Of a stretch of DNA of 64,000 bases, positions 19,191 to 28,175 are shown one piece after another. The translations under genes and the position numbers were made by a program. This stretch comes from Pseudoalteromonas spongiae UST010723-006 (lineage in GTDB: Bacteria > Pseudomonadota > Gammaproteobacteria > Enterobacterales > Alteromonadaceae). The notes beneath the pieces were generated by a model that saw only the letters and a list, made by a program, of their open reading frames with translations, ran no database searches and was not told where the DNA came from. The DNA is taken from NCBI RefSeq assembly GCF_000238255.3, contig NZ_CP011039.1, positions 2,343,001 to 2,407,000 on the forward strand, read 5' to 3'. Position 1 is the first letter of the stretch. Every line of letters begins with the position of its first letter.

Positions 19191-19292
19191 CCATTCATCT
19201 CACTTTTTTGCCGTTTATCATTTTAATTGGCGAGATAATTTTAAAATCGATAGACTCAGAATAGTCTGTCAAAAAAGAGACTTTCTTTTTAT

Positions 19293-19847
19293 ATGTTTGA
19301 AAAAAATGCGGAAGCACCATTAAATCCACACTTCTTGTTTAATAGCATGAATGCTATCCGCTATATGATTTTCGAAAATCAAGATTTAGCGAGCGACTTA
19401 CTTGGCAAACTTGCCGAGTTAATTCGCTACCAACTAAACGACGGTGTAGGTAATACCAGCGTTAGCGACGACTTAACTCAATTAGCACACTTGCTTGATT
19501 TAGAAGCGCTACGCCTTGAAGAACGAATTACAATAACAAAACAGTTCACTAAGCTTTCCAGCCCATATCCTTTAGCATGCTCTTTGCTACTGCCTATAGT
19601 TGAGTATGTATTCATCAAAAAAGATATTTACAGCGTTAGCCACAATGAACTACTTGTAAGCACCAATGAAACTGGCGGTGCGCTTACTTTTACACTTAAA
19701 TTAACGCAAACACCAAAAATAAAGTCAGGTGACTTGCCATTAAACGAGCTAATTGCGAAGCTCGGCCTTGGTAATGTTTGCAGTGCAACACAAACCTGTG
19801 ATGCGACCACTTACACGATGGAGTTAACTTTTAACAATGAGTATTAG
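19293..19847 (+). CDS. Truncated soluble LytS-like protein with H-box only
   Basis: A 184-residue protein starting just before the H-box (NPHFLFNSMNAIRYMI, His13). There is no membrane part, and an in-frame TAG at 19251 with no good start after it excludes a longer N-terminus. The ATP-binding part lacks the N-box (SLLLPIVEYVFIKKD in its place) and a clear G-box. It thus keeps the phosphoacceptor histidine but probably cannot bind ATP. It overlaps the response-regulator gene by 11 bases. It may be phosphorylated in trans or act as a dimerisation partner. Inference only. Confidence 0.78.
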   Translation: MFEKNAEAPLNPHFLFNSMNAIRYMIFENQDLASDLLGKLAELIRYQLNDGVGNTSVSDDLTQLAHLLDLEALRLEERITITKQFTKLSSPYPLACSLLLPIVEYVFIKKDIYSVSHNELLVSTNETGGALTFTLKLTQTPKIKSGDLPLNELIAKLGLGNVCSATQTCDATTYTMELTFNNEY

Positions 19848-20559
19848 AATAATAATTGTTGATGACGAACGTCTTGCTCGCAGTGAATTAAAACGCCTAC
19901 TATCAAAACATAGCCAAATTGAAATTGTTGATGAGGCTAAAAATGCCGAAGAAGCGAGTGAAAAGATCGCTGAGCACAAACCGGATGCAATCTTCTTAGA
20001 TATTCATATGCCTGGCGCAACCGGTTTAGAGCTTGCAGAATCACTCGGTGATGACGTGAATATTATCTTCTGTACTGCTTACGACCAGTTTGCCGTAGAA
20101 GCGTTTTCACTAAACGCGATGGACTATCTAGTAAAACCAGTAAACCCTGCTCGTTTAGCCGAAAGCATTGAAAAGTTAGAAAAACGTCTTGAACAAAGCG
20201 CATCGGCAAGTGGCCTACCGGATGATCACAAACTAATGGTGAAATACGGCGAAACTATGCGCATTATTGAGCTGAAAGAGATCATTCGTTTTGAGTCAAT
20301 TGGTAACCATGCAGCGATTTATACACCGCACGGTAAAGCGTACTTGCACAGCTCGCTTAATAAAATTGAAGCAAAATTAGACGAAAGGCATTATTTCCGT
20401 GCCAGTCGCTCAGACATTATTCGTCTAGATGCAATTGAAAGCATGGAACAGGCAATTAGCTATGGCTTAACAGCGACGCTAAGCAATGGTCAAACGGTTG
20501 AAATCTCTCGCAGACAAGCAACCAAATTAAGACAACTACTTGAGTTTACGCAGCTGTAA
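19837..20559 (+). CDS. LytR/AlgR-type response regulator (REC-LytTR)
   Basis: A 240-residue regulator. The REC domain has acidic residues in IIVDDE, the phosphoacceptor Asp55 in AIFLDIHMPG and the Lys in DYLVKPVNP. The C-terminal LytTR DNA-binding domain includes IIRFESIGNHAAIYT and YFRASRSDIIRLDAIE. It is translationally coupled to the truncated kinase-like gene and is the obvious output of the cluster. Targets are unknown. The stop codon is followed immediately by an eight-copy heptamer repeat. Confidence 0.93.
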   Translation: MSIRIIIVDDERLARSELKRLLSKHSQIEIVDEAKNAEEASEKIAEHKPDAIFLDIHMPGATGLELAESLGDDVNIIFCTAYDQFAVEAFSLNAMDYLVKPVNPARLAESIEKLEKRLEQSASASGLPDDHKLMVKYGETMRIIELKEIIRFESIGNHAAIYTPHGKAYLHSSLNKIEAKLDERHYFRASRSDIIRLDAIESMEQAISYGLTATLSNGQTVEISRRQATKLRQLLEFTQL

Positions 20560-20615
20560 GATTTCAGATTTCAGATTTCAGATTTCAGATTTCAGATTTC
20601 AGATTTCAGATTTCA
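20560..20615 (+). repeat. Tandem repeat, eight copies of GATTTCA
   Basis: Eight perfect head-to-tail copies of the heptamer GATTTCA begin at the base after the LytTR regulator stop codon, with one further G after the last copy. It lies in the 3' untranslated region before the shared terminator. Perfect 7-base arrays of this kind are prone to slippage, so copy number may vary between isolates. Confidence 0.95.
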
Positions 20616-20625
20616 GCAATATTAA

Positions 20626-20658
20626 AAGCTAAGAGTGTCAGTAGAGCACTCTTAGCTT
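20626..20658. terminator. Bidirectional terminator between convergent genes
   Basis: A 12-base perfect stem (core GCTAAGAGTG at 20628-20637, CACTCTTAGC at 20647-20656) with a nine-base loop lies between the LytTR regulator and the convergent diguanylate cyclase gene. It has A's on the left and T's on the right, so could serve both strands. Confidence 0.75.
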
Positions 20659-20676
20659 ACTCTTCAAAGGTTGGCT

Positions 20677-21909
20677 TTATTGGTGGATCACCACCTGATT
20701 TCGGCCACCACCTTTCGCATCATAAAGTGCCACATCGGCGCGATTAATTAGCTCTGTCAGTTCTTCGTCTTGCTGTAATTGAGCAACCCCCACACTGATA
20801 GACAAGCTAATAAATTGACCCGCAGCTTCAACTTGCATATTCGCGAGTGAAAAACGTAATTCATCAAGTTTTTCAAATGCTGCATCCTGATCTTCACCTC
20901 TAAACAGCACGGCAAATTCTTCCCCGCCGAGACGTGCCATCAGTGCATCACCAAATTGCTCTGTTAACTTATTTGATAAAAAGCTTAAAACTTCATCGCC
21001 CGCTTGATGTCCGTAACTATCATTTATTTGCTTGAAGTGATCGATATCAATGACGGCAATACTTAATAACGGTTGCTCTGCAATGATTTTCTCTGACGTT
21101 TGATAGAAGTAACGACGGTTATAAAGCCCTGTTAGATAATCTTTGTTCGCCGAATCTTTAATGGTCTCTATTAGGTTAAGCTGTTCCATTGTCATCATTA
21201 CACGACAATGGAACTCCTCTGGTGCGAAAGGCTTTGTTAAAAAGTCATTTGCGCCATGCTTAATAAACTTGGCAGATAAACTATGATTGCCAGAACCTGA
21301 AATACCAATAATACCTAAACTATCACGCCCTCGTTTTGAGCGAATACTTTTAACTAACTCAAAACCATCTTTTTTCGGCATCGCAAAGTCGGTGAGTAGC
21401 AACTTAATGCTCTCATCAGCTAATAGCTTTTGATACGCTTGTTCACCATCTTCGGCTTCCTCAACATGGTACAACAAGCGCTCTAAGTTTTGACGCATCA
21501 TAGTACGGCTAGTTTGCGAATCGTCGGCAATTAATACTTTAGTTCCTTGGTTACCTAATAGTTGCCCCAACTGCTTTACTGCATAGATATATGAATCGCG
21601 GTTTTCTTTTAGTACGTAATCCACCACACCCATTTCCAGCATTTGCTGACGCTTGAACTCATCAATACTGCCAGTTAAAACAAGTGTTGGAATACCACAA
21701 CGTAAAGTCAGTGTGGCTACTTCACCATTACTCGCATCAGGTAAGTTCAAATCCACCAGCGCTAGGGTATACTTATTATTTTTGATAAGTCCTGCCGACT
21801 CTCTCAGCGATGCGGCAAAATCAACGGGAACAGATAAATACTGCGCGACTAGATGGCGCAACACTTGCTGCACCATTTTACTATCTTCAACGATTAGAAT
21901 TCGTTGCAT
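20677..21909 (-). CDS. Two-REC response regulator with diguanylate cyclase domain
   Basis: A 410-residue cytoplasmic protein. The first REC domain has IVEDS and LALVDLNLPD. The second has IADDS, LLLTDFAMPKKDG and the Lys in DFLTKPFAP. A GGDEF domain follows with the active-site signature RLGGEEFAVLF. The position of the inhibitory site reads QFGD and not RxxD, so product inhibition by c-di-GMP through the I-site is not expected. A GGAG ribosome site precedes the ATG. Predicted to make c-di-GMP in response to phosphorylation. The kinase is not identified. Confidence 0.92.
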   Translation of the reverse strand: MQRILIVEDSKMVQQVLRHLVAQYLSVPVDFAASLRESAGLIKNNKYTLALVDLNLPDASNGEVATLTLRCGIPTLVLTGSIDEFKRQQMLEMGVVDYVLKENRDSYIYAVKQLGQLLGNQGTKVLIADDSQTSRTMMRQNLERLLYHVEEAEDGEQAYQKLLADESIKLLLTDFAMPKKDGFELVKSIRSKRGRDSLGIIGISGSGNHSLSAKFIKHGANDFLTKPFAPEEFHCRVMMTMEQLNLIETIKDSANKDYLTGLYNRRYFYQTSEKIIAEQPLLSIAVIDIDHFKQINDSYGHQAGDEVLSFLSNKLTEQFGDALMARLGGEEFAVLFRGEDQDAAFEKLDELRFSLANMQVEAAGQFISLSISVGVAQLQQDEELTELINRADVALYDAKGGGRNQVVIHQ

Positions 21910-22024
21910 AGTTACACTCCAACTAAGCTTTTGTTACCTGCACGCAGGCTTGTTATTGTGCTCCCGTTATACCACATAACCATGAAAAAAAGGGAAACAA
22001 ACGTTCCCCTTTTTTAAAATACAC

Positions 22025-22307
22025 TAGGCTCTGTTGTTCTTTTCAGTTCTATTTTTGTTCTCTCTGAGCGCGTTTTTATCACGACGCTCGACGTGTAGCC
22101 TAGTAATCTAAGCGAATATCGAGCAACGCTTGCGAGTCTTGCTCACACCCCTTACCTCTATCCATGTAGGCAACAATGAAAAAATGCGCTCAATTAGCTT
22201 TTTACGGTGTTATCGGCTGACTCACATGTATAGCTATGTCACGCAGCCTCTACCTTGTATAAAATCCAATCACTGCAAAAACGAACGCAAAAAGATAACC
22301 GCCCCTT
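22025..22307 (-). repeat. MITE-like element, family A copy 2 (inverted, degenerate)
   Basis: In inverse orientation this matches the element at 5473-5739 over several blocks, including TAGTAATCTAAGCGAATATCGAGCAA and GTGTTATCGGCTGACTCACAT parts. The terminus at 22025 (TAGGCTCTGTTG) is near-consensus, whereas the other end near 22300 is decayed. An extra segment around 22126-22180 is absent from copy 1. It abuts the stop codon of the DUF2189 gene and separates it from the diguanylate cyclase gene. Confidence 0.7.
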
Positions 22308-22308
22308 A

Positions 22309-23088
22309 TTACTCGTAACCACGAGGGCCTTTGTGTTTTATGATGGCGATATAACCATGCCAGCTTGCATAGCTAAGCAGTGGCATGATTACAATAAACC
22401 CTGTTGCGCCAGTCAAAAAGCCTAATGCCACCAAAGCAACAATGCAAAATGCCCAAACAATCATGGCACCAATATTTTCTTTTACTGCATGTATCGATGA
22501 CACCACAGCAGTCATAATATCCACTCGACGCTCCATCATGATTTGCGGTGTAAACGCTGAAATAGCAAATACACTACCGAGCATCACTGCACCAATTAAC
22601 GACCCTAAGGTTAAAAACGCCGAGAGCTCGTCGAATGTTGGATTAACACTATTTGGGTATAACGCATGCACCAGTGCCGCTAAACGCATCCAAATAATCA
22701 TAATCACCATTAACAGTACCGCAAAACCCCACTCGCCAACTGGGTTTCGAAACATTGACCTTAAACTATGACTTAGTGTGGGTTTGTGCTGCTTTTCCAG
22801 TTCCCACGCAATATCGTATAAGCCAACAGCAAAAGCCGGCCCAATTAGGGCAAATGCCACGGTGGCGGGTAAAATAACGAGATGGGTACCTGATTGATAG
22901 ACAAAATATAAAATCGCGACAGGGATAATACTAAACACAACACCATAAAATAGGCTCAAAATTGGCGCACTCGCCATATCTTTAAAACCAAGGGCAAGCC
23001 AATGCAGAGGGGCAAATAGTCCAACCTTATTGCACTCTAAACATCTGGCAAAAGTCGCGTGCTTATCTGCTACTGGAGTTTGAGGCAT
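22309..23088 (-). CDS. DUF2189 integral membrane protein
   Basis: A 259-residue protein with about six TM helices. The order of segments (WLALGFKDMASAPILSLFYG, IGPAFAVGLYDIAWELEK, FRNPVGEWGFAVLLMVIM, SLIGAVMLGSVFAISAFTPQ, MIVWAFCIVALVALGFLTG) matches the DUF2189 family, often found near respiratory genes but of unknown function. The ATG at 23088 has a perfect AAGGAG site eight bases upstream, so the longer frame from 23124 is rejected. Confidence 0.8.
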   Translation of the reverse strand: MPQTPVADKHATFARCLECNKVGLFAPLHWLALGFKDMASAPILSLFYGVVFSIIPVAILYFVYQSGTHLVILPATVAFALIGPAFAVGLYDIAWELEKQHKPTLSHSLRSMFRNPVGEWGFAVLLMVIMIIWMRLAALVHALYPNSVNPTFDELSAFLTLGSLIGAVMLGSVFAISAFTPQIMMERRVDIMTAVVSSIHAVKENIGAMIVWAFCIVALVALGFLTGATGFIVIMPLLSYASWHGYIAIIKHKGPRGYE

Positions 23089-23409
23089 AACTTTCTCCTT
23101 AATTGAATCAGTTAGCGGTGACAATATCGCTCATAGTTACTGTACGTATCAATACAAACAATGGGTTTGTTTTTTTGCTTTAACCATTTAATAGCGTTTT
23201 AAATACAATGCTTGTTGCGCTGTAAAAACGGCTTATATGTAAAAAGTCAAAGTGCATCATTGTTTTATATACGTCATTAATCAGTATAGGGTAGATTTAG
23301 TAATTCAACGAAAAAATGCCTATATTGGTCTCACTCTCTTTGACCGCACAAGCAAAAATTAAGTAGTCTGCTTGCTAACCTAATCCACATGTTTAACGAC
23401 AGGGCCAAC
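23089..23409. other. Intergenic region between divergent genes
   Basis: About 320 bases between the DUF2189 gene and the S10 peptidase gene. AT-rich with several short T runs. It must carry both divergent promoters. I see no RNA gene, repeat or clear operator. Confidence 0.4.
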
Positions 23410-24909
23410 ATGAAAAAGCTTATTCAGTTAGTCGTTTTTTCAGCGCTTGCGATATCAAACCAATCACAAGCCACTGATAGAAAAATAACAATCGACAGTA
23501 AACAAACCTCTAATCACCAAGTAAAAATCTTAGGTAACAAGGTTAAGTACAGTGCAACAATTGGCACGCAACCGGTATGGGATGAGCAAGGTAACGCGAT
23601 TGCCAGTTTGCATTACACGTATTATAAAAAGTCAGGTGTGAAAGACTTTAGCAAACGCCCATTACTTATTTCGTTTAACGGTGGACCTGGTTCGGCTTCG
23701 GTTTGGATGCACCTTGCTTACACAGGCCCTAAAATCTTAAATATTGATGACGAAGGCTACCCAGTTCAGCCTTATGGCGTTAAAAGTAACCCTTACTCTG
23801 TGCTTGATGTCGCTGATATTGTCTACGTTAATCCAGTAAACACAGGCTATTCTCGTGTTCTTGAAAATGACAAAGGTGAACTGCCAAGTAAAGATAAACA
23901 AAAAGAGTTATTTTTTGGTGTTAATGCCGATATTAAATACCTAGCTGATTGGATTAATACCTTTGTAACACGTAATAACCGCTGGTTATCACCAAAATTT
24001 CTAATTGGTGAAAGTTACGGTACAACACGTGTTTCTGGTCTTGCACTTGAATTGCAAAATCGCCAATGGATGTACCTAAATGGCGTAATCTTAGTATCAC
24101 CTACTGAAATTGGTATTAAACGCGAAGGCCCAGTTGAAGCCGCTAATCGCATTCCTTACTTTGCCGCAACGGCTTGGTATCACAACAAGTTAGATGCTAA
24201 CTACCAAAACATGCCACTAACAACGTTTTTAGCCGAAGTTGAAGACTTTACAATCAATAAAGCGATCCCTGCAATTAGCAAAGGTGGCTTTATTAATATT
24301 GATGAAAAACAACAAATTGCCGCAACCATCGCTAAATACACGGCACTGAGCGAAACCTTTGTACTACGCAATAATCTTGATATTCCTAATGCCGCGTTTT
24401 GGAAAGAATTGCTGCGTGAAGATGGCTTTACTGTGGGTCGTTTAGATTCACGCTATAAAGGTATCGATAAGCGTGATGCAGGCAGTCGCCCTGATTATTG
24501 GGCTGAACTAACCTCATGGTTGCACTCATTTACACCAGCAATTAATTACTACCTGCAACAAGAGCTCGGCTACAAAACCGATTTAAAATACAACATGTTT
24601 GGTTCGGTTCACCCGTGGGACCGTAGCAATAATAAAACCGGCGAGAATCTGCGCTTAGCAATGGCGCAAAACCCCTATTTGAATGTAATGGTGCAATCTG
24701 GTTATTTTGATGGTGCAACAAACTACTTTGATGCCAAGTACACTATGTGGCAACTTGATCCGAGTGGCAAAATGCGCGAACGCTTAAGCTTTAAAGGTTA
24801 CGAAAGCGGGCACATGATGTATCTTCGCCGCGCCGATTTAGAAACATCAAACCAAGATGTACGCGAGTTTATTTTAAACTCCTTGCCTTCAGGTCCAGCT
24901 AAGTACTAA
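23410..24909 (+). CDS. Secreted S10-family serine carboxypeptidase
   Basis: A protein of about 499 residues with a signal peptide (MKKLIQLVVFSALAISNQSQA). The S10 catalytic set is visible: oxyanion/N-terminal motif SFNGGPGSASVWMH, nucleophile in LIGESYGTTR, aspartate in SGYFDGATNYFD and histidine in GYESGHMMY. The family cleaves C-terminal residues at acidic to neutral pH. Export to the periplasm or outside is expected. The start at 23410 is preferred over an upstream ATG at 23389 because it has an AGG ribosome site and directly begins the signal peptide. It stands alone. Confidence 0.92.
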   Translation: MKKLIQLVVFSALAISNQSQATDRKITIDSKQTSNHQVKILGNKVKYSATIGTQPVWDEQGNAIASLHYTYYKKSGVKDFSKRPLLISFNGGPGSASVWMHLAYTGPKILNIDDEGYPVQPYGVKSNPYSVLDVADIVYVNPVNTGYSRVLENDKGELPSKDKQKELFFGVNADIKYLADWINTFVTRNNRWLSPKFLIGESYGTTRVSGLALELQNRQWMYLNGVILVSPTEIGIKREGPVEAANRIPYFAATAWYHNKLDANYQNMPLTTFLAEVEDFTINKAIPAISKGGFINIDEKQQIAATIAKYTALSETFVLRNNLDIPNAAFWKELLREDGFTVGRLDSRYKGIDKRDAGSRPDYWAELTSWLHSFTPAINYYLQQELGYKTDLKYNMFGSVHPWDRSNNKTGENLRLAMAQNPYLNVMVQSGYFDGATNYFDAKYTMWQLDPSGKMRERLSFKGYESGHMMYLRRADLETSNQDVREFILNSLPSGPAKY

Positions 24910-24917
24910 TCACATTT

Positions 24918-24943
24918 AAAAGCAGCAGTTCTTGCTGCTTTTT
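24918..24943 (+). terminator. Terminator after the S10 peptidase gene
   Basis: Ten-base arms (AAAAGCAGCA / TGCTGCTTTT) with a five-base loop and a T run, nine bases after the stop. Confidence 0.88.
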
Positions 24944-25005
24944 AACTTTGCAAAAAAGCTTTTAACAACTATATACTTAGCAAAACAATTAATTTTGCTA
25001 AGTAT

Positions 25006-25530
25006 ATGAGCTATCGCATTCAATTCGCCCAATTAAGTAACAATGTCACCACTGAACAGGCGAAAACAATCTTAACAACAAAATTAAAACTGTCTGATGC
25101 AAAAGCTACACAGTTTCTTGCGGGCAAGCTCATTTTTAGTCCTATCTCGCAAGACAAAGCAATAAAACAGCAAAAAACCTTCTCTGCGCTCGGCATTAAA
25201 GTCAAAATAGTCAATGCAAACAAAGCGCAAACACAAGAACCTGAGCACGATGTCGACCAGCGTATTTTGGCTGCGCTTGACTATATAACCACATCAATTA
25301 TTCGCCTTGAAGAAAAAGTCGATGACTTAGCTCGCCTGCAACAAGAACAAAATGGCGAAATCGACTTAGAGCTCGAAAATAACAGTTGGGGCGAAGAGCT
25401 TGAGTTTGATGAAACCGCTGAATCAAATAACAAACCAAAAAATATCAATTGGTTGTTCTTTGCTTTAATTGCCATTTTGCTGTCTTTACTTGGTGTAATT
25501 GTCGCATTTCCTAATCTACTGCCCTTTTAA
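25006..25530 (+). CDS. C-terminally anchored membrane protein, unknown function
   Basis: A 174-residue protein. The N-terminal 68 residues (MSYRIQFAQLSNNVTTEQAK to ALGIKVKIV) resemble a small alpha/beta module seen at the N-terminus of several proteobacterial membrane proteins, with the pattern RI-x-F, LF/FL-x-GK and a final V-x-I strand. A short coiled-coil segment with acidic residues follows (RLEEKVDDLARLQQEQ). A C-terminal TM helix (LFFALIAILLSLLGVIVAF) would anchor it in the inner membrane with the bulk in the cytoplasm. It lies 15 bases before ygfA, perhaps co-transcribed. Confidence 0.75.
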   Translation: MSYRIQFAQLSNNVTTEQAKTILTTKLKLSDAKATQFLAGKLIFSPISQDKAIKQQKTFSALGIKVKIVNANKAQTQEPEHDVDQRILAALDYITTSIIRLEEKVDDLARLQQEQNGEIDLELENNSWGEELEFDETAESNNKPKNINWLFFALIAILLSLLGVIVAFPNLLPF

Positions 25531-25545
25531 TATTTAAATATTGCT

Positions 25546-26127
25546 ATGGAACGTCAAAATATTCGCAAGTTAATGCGAGAACGTCGCGCTCAACTTTCAG
25601 AAATTGAACAACTTGAAGCCGCGAAAAAAATTAACGTGAACATTTTTCAACACTTTAAAAACGCCAGTATACGCCGAGTTGGGATCTACTTATCAAACGA
25701 TAGCGAAATTGATACCTCATTGATAATTGAGGAATTATGGCGTAAAAGCATCGAAGTTTACCTGCCTGTACTACACCCCTTTTGCCACGGTTACTTACTC
25801 TTTCAAAGGTATGAGAAAAATTCACCCATGACGCCAAATCGCTATGGTATCTTGGAACCCAAGTTAAATTGTAGTCAGGTTTGTTTGGTTGAAGACTTAG
25901 ATGTGCTTTGCACACCACTTGTCGCTTTTGACCAACAAGGTAACCGCCTTGGTATGGGTGGCGGCTATTATGATCGTACGCTCGCTAAATATTATCGCGA
26001 ACAACGCACCAAGCCCGAAATTATCGGCCTTGCCCATGATTGCCAACACATTGACCAATTACCGATTGAAAGTTGGGATGTACCACTTAAAACCATAGTA
26101 ACGCCAAAAAAGTGTTATTTATGGTAA
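25546..26127 (+). CDS. ygfA: 5-formyltetrahydrofolate cyclo-ligase
   Basis: A 193-residue ATP-dependent enzyme that converts 5-formyl-THF to 5,10-methenyl-THF. Diagnostic are the RNIRKLMRERRAQLS opening, GIYLSNDSEIDT (substrate/ATP region) and the C-terminal GNRLGMGGGYYDRTL. In many gammaproteobacteria the 6S RNA gene lies just upstream of ygfA. Here only 15 bases separate ygfA from the preceding gene, so no 6S RNA is in that place. Confidence 0.93.
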   Translation: MERQNIRKLMRERRAQLSEIEQLEAAKKINVNIFQHFKNASIRRVGIYLSNDSEIDTSLIIEELWRKSIEVYLPVLHPFCHGYLLFQRYEKNSPMTPNRYGILEPKLNCSQVCLVEDLDVLCTPLVAFDQQGNRLGMGGGYYDRTLAKYYREQRTKPEIIGLAHDCQHIDQLPIESWDVPLKTIVTPKKCYLW

Positions 26128-26195
26128 GCATGTAAGGTGCAACTAGGTATAATACTTACAACTCTAAAATCCGTTCAAACATTAGGCCTTTACCT

Positions 26196-26852
26196 ATGAC
26201 TCAAGATGAAATGAAAAAAGCAGCTGCATGGGCAGCACTGGAATACGTTGAAAAAGACAGCATCGTTGGTGTTGGCACAGGTTCAACGGTTAACCACTTT
26301 ATTGATGCACTTGCGAGCATTAAAGATGACATTCGCGGTGCCGTTTCAAGTTCAGAAGCCTCAACTGAAAAGCTAAAAGCACTCGGTATTGAGATTTTCG
26401 AATTGAACGATGTTGATAGTTTAAGTGTGTATGTTGATGGCGCAGATGAAATCAACTCACTTAACGAAATGATCAAAGGTGGCGGTGCTGCGTTAACACG
26501 TGAAAAAATCGTGGCAGCAGTTGCTAAACAGTTTGTTTGTATTGTTGATGAAACAAAGCTTGTTGATGTACTTGGCAACTTCCCATTACCGGTTGAAGTG
26601 ATTCCAATGGCACGCAGCTATGTAGCACGAGAATTAGTACACCTTGGTGGTGACCCAGTTTATCGCGAAGGCGTTATCACAGATAACGGTAATGTCATTT
26701 TAGACGTGCACAATATGCATATCGACAACGCCAAACAAACTGAACAAAAAATAAATCAAATTGTTGGTGTAGTAACCAATGGTTTATTTGCCGAGCGCGG
26801 CGCAAACACAGTGATTGTAGGTACACCACAAGGACCTAAAACGCTGAAGTAA
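26196..26852 (+). CDS. rpiA: Ribose-5-phosphate isomerase A
   Basis: A 218-residue enzyme of the non-oxidative pentose phosphate pathway interconverting ribose-5- and ribulose-5-phosphate. Motifs [27 protein letters not shown] and [14 protein letters not shown] are intact. Length equals the E. coli protein (219). It precedes serA by 15 bases, as in other gammaproteobacteria. Confidence 0.96.
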   Translation: MTQDEMKKAAAWAALEYVEKDSIVGVGTGSTVNHFIDALASIKDDIRGAVSSSEASTEKLKALGIEIFELNDVDSLSVYVDGADEINSLNEMIKGGGAALTREKIVAAVAKQFVCIVDETKLVDVLGNFPLPVEVIPMARSYVARELVHLGGDPVYREGVITDNGNVILDVHNMHIDNAKQTEQKINQIVGVVTNGLFAERGANTVIVGTPQGPKTLK

Positions 26853-26867
26853 TATTTAGGAAAGGTT

Positions 26868-28097
26868 ATGAGCAAGGTATCGTTAGCAAAAGACAAAATT
26901 AAAATTTTACTGCTTGAAGGCGTGCACCAAAGTGCCGTTGAAACACTAAAGCGTAATGGTTACACCAATATTGATTATGTTAAAACGTCCTTGCCTGAGC
27001 CTGAACTGATTGAGCGTTTACGCGACGCACATTTCGTTGGTATTCGCTCACGTACTCACTTAACTGAAGCTGTACTTGAACAAGCAGATAAACTGGTTGC
27101 TATCGGCTGTTTTTGCATTGGTACCAATCAAGTATCACTAGATGCAGCGCAGAAATTTGGCATTCCAGTATTCAATGCTCCGTTCTCAAATACACGTTCA
27201 GTAGCTGAACTCGTACTCGGTGAAATTCTACTGCTATTACGCGGTATTCCTGAGAAGAACGCCAAAGCACATCGCGGTGAATGGCAAAAATCAGCTGCAG
27301 GTTCATTTGAAGCACGTGGTAAAACCTTAGGTATTATCGGTTACGGCCACATTGGTACGCAGCTAAGTATTATGGCTGAAAACATCGGCATGAAAGTACA
27401 GTTCTTCGATATCGAAGATAAGCTGGTACTTGGTAATGCGACGCAAGTACAAAATTTAACGCAGTTATTACAAACATCCGATGTAATTAGCCTACACGTA
27501 CCTGAAACAGCGCAAACCAAAAACCTAATTGGTGCTGCAGAACTAGAAGTTATGAAGCAGGGCGCCATTTTAATCAACGCGTCACGCGGTACGGTAGTGG
27601 ACATTGATGCACTTGCCAGCAGCTTGCAAGAAAAGAAAATCGCCGGTGCAGCTATTGATGTATTCCCAGTAGAGCCAAAAGGTAACGACGAAGAGTTTGT
27701 TTCGCCACTGCGCGAATTTGATAACGTGATTCTAACGCCACACATTGGTGGTTCAACACAAGAAGCGCAAGAAAACATTGGTGTTGAAGTAGCAGGTAAA
27801 CTCGCCAAGTACTCAGACAACGGTTCAACGGTATCGGCTGTTAACTTCCCTGAAGTATCGTTGCCAGAGCTGGCTAATCGCAGCCGCCTATTGCACATTC
27901 ACCACAACCAACCGGGCGTACTAACACAAATTAACCAAGCGTTTACCCAACACGGTATTAATATCGCAGCGCAATACCTGCAAACAAACGAAACCATTGG
28001 TTACGTGGTCATTGATGTAGAAACAGATCATTCAGAAGTGGCATTAAAAGAGCTACGCGCCATCGACGGTACGATTCGCGCGCGTATTCTTCACTAA
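26868..28097 (+). CDS. serA: D-3-phosphoglycerate dehydrogenase
   Basis: A 409-residue enzyme of the first step of serine biosynthesis, NAD-dependent oxidation of 3-phosphoglycerate. The NAD-binding motif is GIIGYGHIGTQLS, and the active-site Arg/Glu/His are within NASRGTVVDID, DVFPVEP and LTPHIGGSTQEAQENIG. A C-terminal ACT domain (LLHIHHNQPGVLTQINQAFT) suggests serine feedback as in E. coli. An AGGAAAGG ribosome site precedes it. The end is marked by a strong terminator. Confidence 0.96.
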   Translation: MSKVSLAKDKIKILLLEGVHQSAVETLKRNGYTNIDYVKTSLPEPELIERLRDAHFVGIRSRTHLTEAVLEQADKLVAIGCFCIGTNQVSLDAAQKFGIPVFNAPFSNTRSVAELVLGEILLLLRGIPEKNAKAHRGEWQKSAAGSFEARGKTLGIIGYGHIGTQLSIMAENIGMKVQFFDIEDKLVLGNATQVQNLTQLLQTSDVISLHVPETAQTKNLIGAAELEVMKQGAILINASRGTVVDIDALASSLQEKKIAGAAIDVFPVEPKGNDEEFVSPLREFDNVILTPHIGGSTQEAQENIGVEVAGKLAKYSDNGSTVSAVNFPEVSLPELANRSRLLHIHHNQPGVLTQINQAFTQHGINIAAQYLQTNETIGYVVIDVETDHSEVALKELRAIDGTIRARILH

Positions 28098-28118
28098 TAA
28101 CCACGTCAAAACAGCATA

Positions 28119-28147
28119 AAAAAAGCAGCGTTACGCTGCTTTTTTTA
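28119..28147 (+). terminator. Terminator after serA
   Basis: A 13-base perfect stem with central GCAGCG / CGCTGC, a three-base loop TTA and flanking A and T runs. Confidence 0.92.
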
Positions 28148-28175
28148 TAAATAAGTCATAAGATAAAAAGAGATT

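Noticed and set aside
20560..20615. Possible CRISPR or phase-variation array
   Set aside because: Units are seven bases with no spacers, and the array lies outside any coding frame, so it is a simple tandem repeat.
25531..25545. 6S RNA gene expected before ygfA
   Set aside because: Only 15 bases lie between the genes, so there is no room.
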